A stretch of DNA of 41,940 nt. Origin: a virus. The stretch covers positions 1 through 41,940 of IMG/VR virus record IMGVR_UViG_3300044699_000016; one strand, given 5' to 3'. The position numbers were made by a program, and so were the translations under genes. Below the pieces are notes generated by a model. The model was not told the origin of the DNA and did not search any database. It worked only from the letters and a program-made list of their open reading frames with translations. This document shows positions 37,713-41,940 of the stretch, piece after piece; the stretch's first letter is position 1; every line of letters starts with the position of its first letter.

Positions 37713-39300
37713 GGTCCGACAACTTGGCGGCCTTGGCAGTTTCGCGCACCTTCTCGCCCACGGCCTTCGCCGTCACCTGACCCGGCACCGAGGGGCCGAA
37801 TTCTGCGCGCAGCTTGGCTTCCTTGGCCGCCGCCTCCGGTCCCGGCCAGTGCTGCTTGGCCCATGCTTCTTCGAAACCGTCCCTGACCTGCTTGGTGACC
37901 CGGTCGTAGTTCGCGGCGCCCTCGGCGTCGAGCGTGTTTTTGTCCACCCGCTTGATGGTGTCGTAGAGCAGGTGCAGCTTCTCCTGCACCGCCGCGACTT
38001 CCTTCGGCACGATCTGGATTTCAGCGGTCAGACCGGGCTGGATTTCGACCTGCGCGTGGATCGCCCGGTAGCCGTGCTGCGGCTCCGCGATCTTATCGTC
38101 CACGGAAAGCAGCTTGCCGAACCTGTCCTCCAGCCGCGCCAGCACGTCGCTGGCGGCCTGCGGGTCATCCACATGGATACGCCCGCCTAGGTAGTCGCTG
38201 ATGGCCTCCGGGGGCCTCCCGGTGGCGATCTTGTCCTCGACCCCCTTGAGGGCCTTGGCCCGCGCTCCAAAGACCCGCGCCCCCTCGACGCCGTCAACTA
38301 CCTGCTCCAGATCGGTTTTTAACTGCGGGACATTTTTATTCGCCTCTGCTATAATGGCACGGTGATCGGCGGTTCCCTGCCAGATGGGCTTCCCCGCCAT
38401 ACTTGAAGGTCGGCCAATGGTGAATTCGTCAAACCCCGGCAGCGGCTCGTTCGTCCGCGTCATGGACGGCCCCGTCCTCGTGGACGGCGGCATCGTCCGG
38501 CTCGTTGCAACTTCGGACGGCGGCGGCAGGGTTGAGAGTTGGGACGGTCGCGCTTGGGTTCCCGGCGGCGCGACAGTCAAGGAGGTCGCCAAAGGCACGC
38601 CCTGCGCTGACCCGGAGGCCGAGGGAACCTCGCCCGAGGGTGCGCCCTTGACCGATACCGCAACCGCTGGCGCGTCCGGCGAGACACCGCCCGACGCCTT
38701 GGACACGAAGTCGTCGGCGTGACGTAGTTGGTCAGCCGCCGCCGCGTCCGCTGGCGCTCCGGGTACTCCAGCCTCCTGTGCGCCCTTGGCCTTGAGCATC
38801 GAGCGGGTGAACTTCGCCGAGGCCACGATGCCGCGCAGGATGCCTTCCGCCACCACGCCTGTGGCCACGCCTTCCACCGCATTGCGCAGCCGGTTCACGG
38901 CTGCGTTGTCGTTCGGGTCGGTTGCGAGGAACTCCGACACCGGACCCTTGAGTGTGGGAAACCTTTCCACAACCATGTTCGTCAGGTTCGGCTTGTCCGG
39001 GTCGTTGCCCAAGAACATCGACAGCCCGCCCGCCGCCGACATGGTCGCGATGCTGCCGACGCCCGCCGCCGACAGCGCCTTCGCAAAGGGCCTGTAGCCC
39101 ACCATGAACTTGGTAAAATCGCGGATCAACCCGCCCGTGACGCTGTCGGCCTCGCCGCCGATGCCCAGCACGTTCTTCGCCGAAAGCTCCATCTGCTTGG
39201 GATCGTTCGGGTCGCGCCCCTGATTGATCGCGATGGCGCTCATAAGTTCCTGCCGCCTTGCCTTTGCCGCTGCCTGCGTTTCCGGGTGCCGACCAGCCAT
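37513..39300 (-). CDS. Large polyvalent-type internal virion protein, middle part with RelA/SpoT-like domain
   Basis: 595 residues as read; only 39300 to about 37710 is in coding frame, after which the real frame continues as the 883-residue part. Residues 1-170: hydrophobic and helical (GGLIRDFTKFMVGYRPFAKA, AATMSAAGGLSMFLGNDPDK), the usual N-terminal region. Residues about 213-285 are Ser/Thr/Pro-rich and lie opposite a probable plus-strand gene. Residues about 345-450: RelA/SpoT-like fold, with ALKGVEDKIATGRPPEAISD, YLGGRIHVDDPQAASDVLAR, PQHGYRAIHAQVEIQPG (G-Y-x-x-x-H) and AEIQIVPKEVAAVQEKLHLL (E-I-Q, then H-x-x-Y). The usual internal-protein core follows. See finding on alarmones. Confidence 0.72.
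   Translation of the reverse strand: MAGRHPETQAAAKARRQELMSAIAINQGRDPNDPKQMELSAKNVLGIGGEADSVTGGLIRDFTKFMVGYRPFAKALSAAGVGSIATMSAAGGLSMFLGNDPDKPNLTNMVVERFPTLKGPVSEFLATDPNDNAAVNRLRNAVEGVATGVVAEGILRGIVASAKFTRSMLKAKGAQEAGVPGAPADAAAADQLRHADDFVSKASGGVSPDAPAVAVSVKGAPSGEVPSASGSAQGVPLATSLTVAPPGTQARPSQLSTLPPPSEVATSRTMPPSTRTGPSMTRTNEPLPGFDEFTIGRPSSMAGKPIWQGTADHRAIIAEANKNVPQLKTDLEQVVDGVEGARVFGARAKALKGVEDKIATGRPPEAISDYLGGRIHVDDPQAASDVLARLEDRFGKLLSVDDKIAEPQHGYRAIHAQVEIQPGLTAEIQIVPKEVAAVQEKLHLLYDTIKRVDKNTLDAEGAANYDRVTKQVRDGFEEAWAKQHWPGPEAAAKEAKLRAEFGPSVPGQVTAKAVGEKVRETAKAAKLSDLETKHHMGEHRQGQYPRRDRPDCGRDQAEHQRGQARGADAGGAEGNGRGAQHDARPVPRAQAGRSL
37951..38268 (-). other. RelA/SpoT-like nucleotidyltransferase domain
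   Basis: Domain within the large internal protein, about 105 residues. Matches the synthetase pattern K-S-x-x-S-h-x-x-K (here KALKGVEDKIATG), D-Y-L-G-G-R-I (for D-h-x-G-h-R-h), D....GY-x-x-h-H and h-E-h-Q-h, followed by a helix ending H-x-L-Y. The catalytic Glu (EIQ) is kept. Whether it makes (p)ppGpp, another alarmone or transfers pyrophosphate to tRNA, or is inactive, cannot be read from sequence. Confidence 0.68.
38347..38355 (+). promoter_or_regulatory. Extended -10 promoter on plus strand inside late gene
   Basis: TGC-TATAAT at 38347-38355 is a perfect extended -10 element, pointing rightward against the virion gene. No good -35 box 17 bases upstream (sequence is GGGACA-like/T-rich). 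It is 62 bases before the nested gene at 38417. Confidence 0.5.
38417..38722 (+). CDS. Nested antisense gene candidate
   Basis: 101 residues from ATG 38417 with GAAGG 7 bases upstream: MVNSSNPGSGSFVRVMDGPV, LVDGGIVRLVATSDGGGRVE, SWDGRAWVPGGATVKEVAKG, then an acidic/proline tail. The first 60 residues read like a small phage protein (G-G-G-R-V-E-x-W-D-G-x-x-W-V-P-G-G-A-x-V-x-E-V). Its codons have strongly GC third positions, while the minus-strand frame here is a Ser/Thr/Pro-rich run. It lies wholly inside the large virion gene on the other strand. Function unknown. Confidence 0.5.
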   Translation: MVNSSNPGSGSFVRVMDGPVLVDGGIVRLVATSDGGGRVESWDGRAWVPGGATVKEVAKGTPCADPEAEGTSPEGAPLTDTATAGASGETPPDALDTKSSA

Positions 39301-39638
39301 TCGGGGGCGTTCTGGTTCAGCCAGTCGCCGAACTCCCCCACCGCGCTGCCAGCGTTGCGCCAGAAGTCGAAGTAGCCCTCGGCGACCTGACCGGGCGCTG
39401 ACAGCACGCCCTTGGCCACGTCCTTGCCGACCGCAACGGTGCCCTTGCCGATCCGCTGGAGCAGGCTTGACTGTTCCTCGTGCGCGGGCGTCGGCTCCGC
39501 AGGCTGCGGCGGCTCGTCAGGCGGCGCGGTGCCGCGCTGCTTCATGCCGTCGAGCAGCCGCTGGAACTGCGCCTGATCGCCGCGCTCGCGCGTGTTTTCC
39601 AAGTAGACGTTGTCGCTGGTCTGTTCGCCGAGCGGCAT
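39240..39638 (-). CDS. N-terminal part of large polyvalent-type internal protein
   Basis: 132 residues as read, MPLGEQTSDNVYLENTRERG, a Pro/Glu-rich linker (PPDEPPQPAEPTPAHEE), then LLQRIGKGTVAVGKDVAKGV and PGQVAEGYFDFWRNAGSAVG, GDWLNQNAPEWL. Near 39300 a C5 run seems one base short: adding one C continues NAPRMAGRHPETQAAAKARR, the start of the next frame. So this and the 595-residue frame probably form one protein; a separate gene with a TTATGA overlap is the alternative. The start overlaps the stop of the transglycosylase protein by one base. Confidence 0.62.
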   Translation of the reverse strand: MPLGEQTSDNVYLENTRERGDQAQFQRLLDGMKQRGTAPPDEPPQPAEPTPAHEEQSSLLQRIGKGTVAVGKDVAKGVLSAPGQVAEGYFDFWRNAGSAVGEFGDWLNQNAPEWLVGTRKRRQRQRQGGRNL

Positions 39639-41940
39639 CAGATGTCCTCCTGCCTCTGGGCGTTGAGCCGCGCGCCCATGACATCCTCTGGCCTGTAGGC
39701 GTTCCGGTCAGGGTTCTCGTCGCTGGGCGGCGGCCTCTCGATCTGGTCATTGCTGGGAAGCGGGCGCTCGAACAGGGGCTTCATGCCCTGCGGCGGCGCG
39801 ATGATCGACATCTTCTGCGGGCTTTCGTTCGGGGCTGGCGGCGGCACCTTGGTCGCCGGTTTCAGCCCGCCGGGTTGCACCGCCTTCTTCTGCTCCAGCG
39901 ACTTCTTCAGCCGCTGATCTTCCCGCAGCGTGTCGCGCCACTGGTTGATCAGGTTCTGCTGGGTTGACAGGTCGGCGACATTGCCGCGCTTGGCGATCAC
40001 ATCAGCGTCCAGCTTGGCTTGCGCCGCCTCGATGTCGCTCTCGACAATATCGCGCCGCGTCTTGCTGCCGGTGTCGAAGTAGCGCGAGAACGGCAGCCGG
40101 TCGCGCACCGCTGCGGCGGTGTCGTCGCGCGCCCGCCGGATGATCTGGTCGGCCTTGTCGAACATGGCGGCGCGGTTGTCGAGCAGCGGCTTGTTGGCCG
40201 GGTCGGCGGTAAAGTCGTCGTATTCGCGCAGCGCCAGTTCCATGCGCTTGCGGGCGTCCTCGCCCTCCAGACCAGCCACGCCGGGAGTGAGCACGCCATG
40301 GATATGATCGCGCGCCGAGACAACCGGCGGCTTCAGGCCCTGCCGCCATGTGTCGCCGTTGCGGCGGGCCAGTTCGCCAGCCTTCGCCCCGTCGATGCTG
40401 CGGTTGCGGATTGCCGCCTCCAGCGTCTTGCGGAATTCGTCCGGTGGCTGCGCGCGGCTGTCGTTCTCCAGTTGGATCATCGCCCCTGCATCGTCGCGCG
40501 TGGGCGGCTTGTTGCGCAGGGTCAGCGCGGTGTGCAGTTGGTGATCTGACAGGAACGGCTTGGCGGTCTGTATCATTTCGTCGGTGACTTCCTTGCCGTT
40601 GAAGGCCGTGTCGGTGATTTCCTTCATCTTTTCGTCGCCGATGCGCTTGGTGCGCTTCTCGTAAGCCTCGACGCTCTTGATCATCAGCTTGGCGGCTTCC
40701 TCGTAGTTCTTCACCCGCTGCGCGAAGGCCGGGTCCTGCGGGTCGGCGTACTTCGGGTCCAGCTTGTCGAGGTCGCGCGTCATCTGCTCGTAGCTGGTGT
40801 CCGGCCCCCATTGCGTGTTGCCATGGTACGCCAGATTTGCCTCGCGCTCCGCCAGCCTGCGCTGTCCCTCGCTTGGCCCGAACACCGCGATCACCGCCTC
40901 CCGCGTCCAGCGCCCGTTGACCCCCTCCTGCCCGTGCGCCTTGACCGCGACTTCCTCCTGCGTGAAATCGGCTTTCCCGATGTCGCGCATTTGATGCACT
41001 ATTCGCTCTCGTTCGGCCTGCACGAGCGCGAGCGCGCATCCCAATGTTCCTCGCTCTGCCGCATTTCCTTCGGCGTCTGTCCGAGCAGGGGGGCCGCGCT
41101 GGTGCCGCCCAGCGTCTGCTCGCCGGTCACCTGCAACGGCTTTGTCTTTTCGCCCGTTGCTATTGCCCGCGCCTCGCTCTCGTGCAGGCGCTGCGCGTAC
41201 TCGTCCGCCGCCGTTGAACTGTCGAACACGCCGAGGTGCTTTCCACTCTGGCGGAACTGGTCGAGCGCCGCTTGATCCGACAGGATGCCGCTGCCATCGT
41301 GCGCCACGGTCGGGATCAGGACGTGCTTGCCGTCCTCCATGCTGAACGAGGCCGAGCGCACCGTGCTGATCGAGCCGTCCGCGTTCTTGACGCGCGGCTG
41401 TTTCGATACGTCGATGTTGCCGGGTTCGACCTGACCGCGCTGCACGCGCACCACCGACATGGGCGACGGCGGCTCGCCCTTGCCGCCGGTCACCTTGGCG
41501 TCCCACATGGCGATGAAGTCGCGGCTGGTGACGTTCTCGACGCTGCCGAACTTCTTCTTCATGTCGTCGGCACGTTGCCCCAGATGGCTTTCTTGGCCCA
41601 CGCCTCGCCCTTCTGCCGACCTTCGCCCGTGGCATACATATTCTGCCACGCTGGCCGGTCGGGGTTGGTGTAGTGGTTTGCTGCCCCGGCCTCGCCCTGC
41701 TGGTGGATCATGTAGCTTTCGGTCAGCGTCGGCATCCGGCCGTTGGCCTTGTAGAAATTCTGGTCTTGGTCGATGAAGGCGTTGGCCGCCGCCAAGGTGT
41801 TGTCCTTTGGATCGAAGATGTTGCCTCCCGGCGGCCCGTACTTGGCGAACTCCTTGTCGGAAAGCTGGAACAGGCCCTTGTAGTTGCCGGTGACTGCCCC
41901 GGCCCTGCCGCCGCTCTCGATGGAGGCCTTCACCTTCATG
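39638..41940 (-). CDS. Internal virion protein with lytic transglycosylase domain, 3' part (runs off right edge, frameshifted)
   Basis: Begins at the right edge with MKVKASIESGGRAGAVTGNY then KGLFQLSDKEFAKYGPPGGN: the lysozyme-like transglycosylase core with catalytic Glu in SIESGG. It continues FYKANGRMPTLTESYMIHQQ and PDRPAWQNMYATGEG. A one-base shift near 41575 joins it to DDMKKKFGSVENVTSRDFIA; another near 41035 joins to ERIVHQMRDIGKADFTQEEV and a long helical region (EKRTKRIGDEKMKEITDTAF, NRAAMFDKADQIIRRARDDT) with a Pro-rich end before TGA at 39638. At base 41940 it meets the left-edge piece; two extra bases (for example a Phe codon completed) would restore one frame. Confidence 0.78.

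Noticed and set aside
1-41940. Direct terminal repeats, tRNA genes, CRISPR arrays and insertion sequences
   Set aside because: Compared the ends and read through intergenic gaps; none could be seen. A tRNA or repeat search program would settle this.

Overview
The window looks like one nearly complete genome of a short-tailed dsDNA phage (podovirus type), about 42 kb and GC-rich. The host is probably an alphaproteobacterium: the phage carries a GcrA homologue, a regulator family of that class, and a VPLPA/PEP-CTERM protein, a sorting signal that needs a host exosortase. I see no integrase, DNA polymerase, RNA polymerase, tRNA, CRISPR array or insertion sequence. The recognisable DNA-metabolism genes are ERF annealing protein, YqaJ exonuclease, an HNH protein and a PD-(D/E)XK-like protein.

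Layout. Positions 1-21116 (minus strand, read right to left) form the packaging and virion operon. In transcription order it holds small early-late genes, terminase small and large subunits, a block of small accessory proteins, three tandem small MCxGG proteins, portal, a Bbp19-like protein, a 5 kb cassette of repeat-rich and beta-rich decoration-type proteins, scaffold, major capsid protein, tail tubular protein A, nozzle, a gp14-like internal protein, and the start of a large internal protein with a lytic transglycosylase domain. Reading off the left edge, that last gene resumes at the right edge (41940 to 39638), so the map is circular or circularly permuted and the cut falls inside this gene. 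From 39638 down to 31101 (minus) follow a very large polyvalent-type internal protein carrying a RelA/SpoT-like domain, a collagen-containing tail fibre, accessory fibre proteins and a lysis cassette with endolysin.

Positions 21117-31097 form the regulatory and early region. Leftward there is a small operon (acidic protein, small proteins, membrane protein, HD-domain alarmone-hydrolase-like protein, XRE repressor-like protein, GcrA) and, separately, a DUF932 gene. Rightward there are a conserved phage protein, the PEP-CTERM protein, a recombination operon (ERF, YqaJ, HNH and others) and a zinc-peptidase-like gene. Five of the intergenic spaces here carry copies of one 15-bp palindrome, TTAGC-N5-GCTAA, placed at putative promoters. 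It is a good candidate for the operator of a phage regulon.

Quality. Many genes are broken by single-base frameshifts. They are densest from about 37.7 kb through the junction to about 3.6 kb, which is one continuous arc on the circle, so most are probably assembly or sequencing indels near the contig ends. The coordinates given for broken genes span the inferred gene. The most interesting items are the RelA/SpoT-like domain inside a virion-type protein together with a separate alarmone-hydrolase-like gene, a probable antisense gene nested in that same virion gene, the phage-borne PEP-CTERM protein, and the palindromic operator set.
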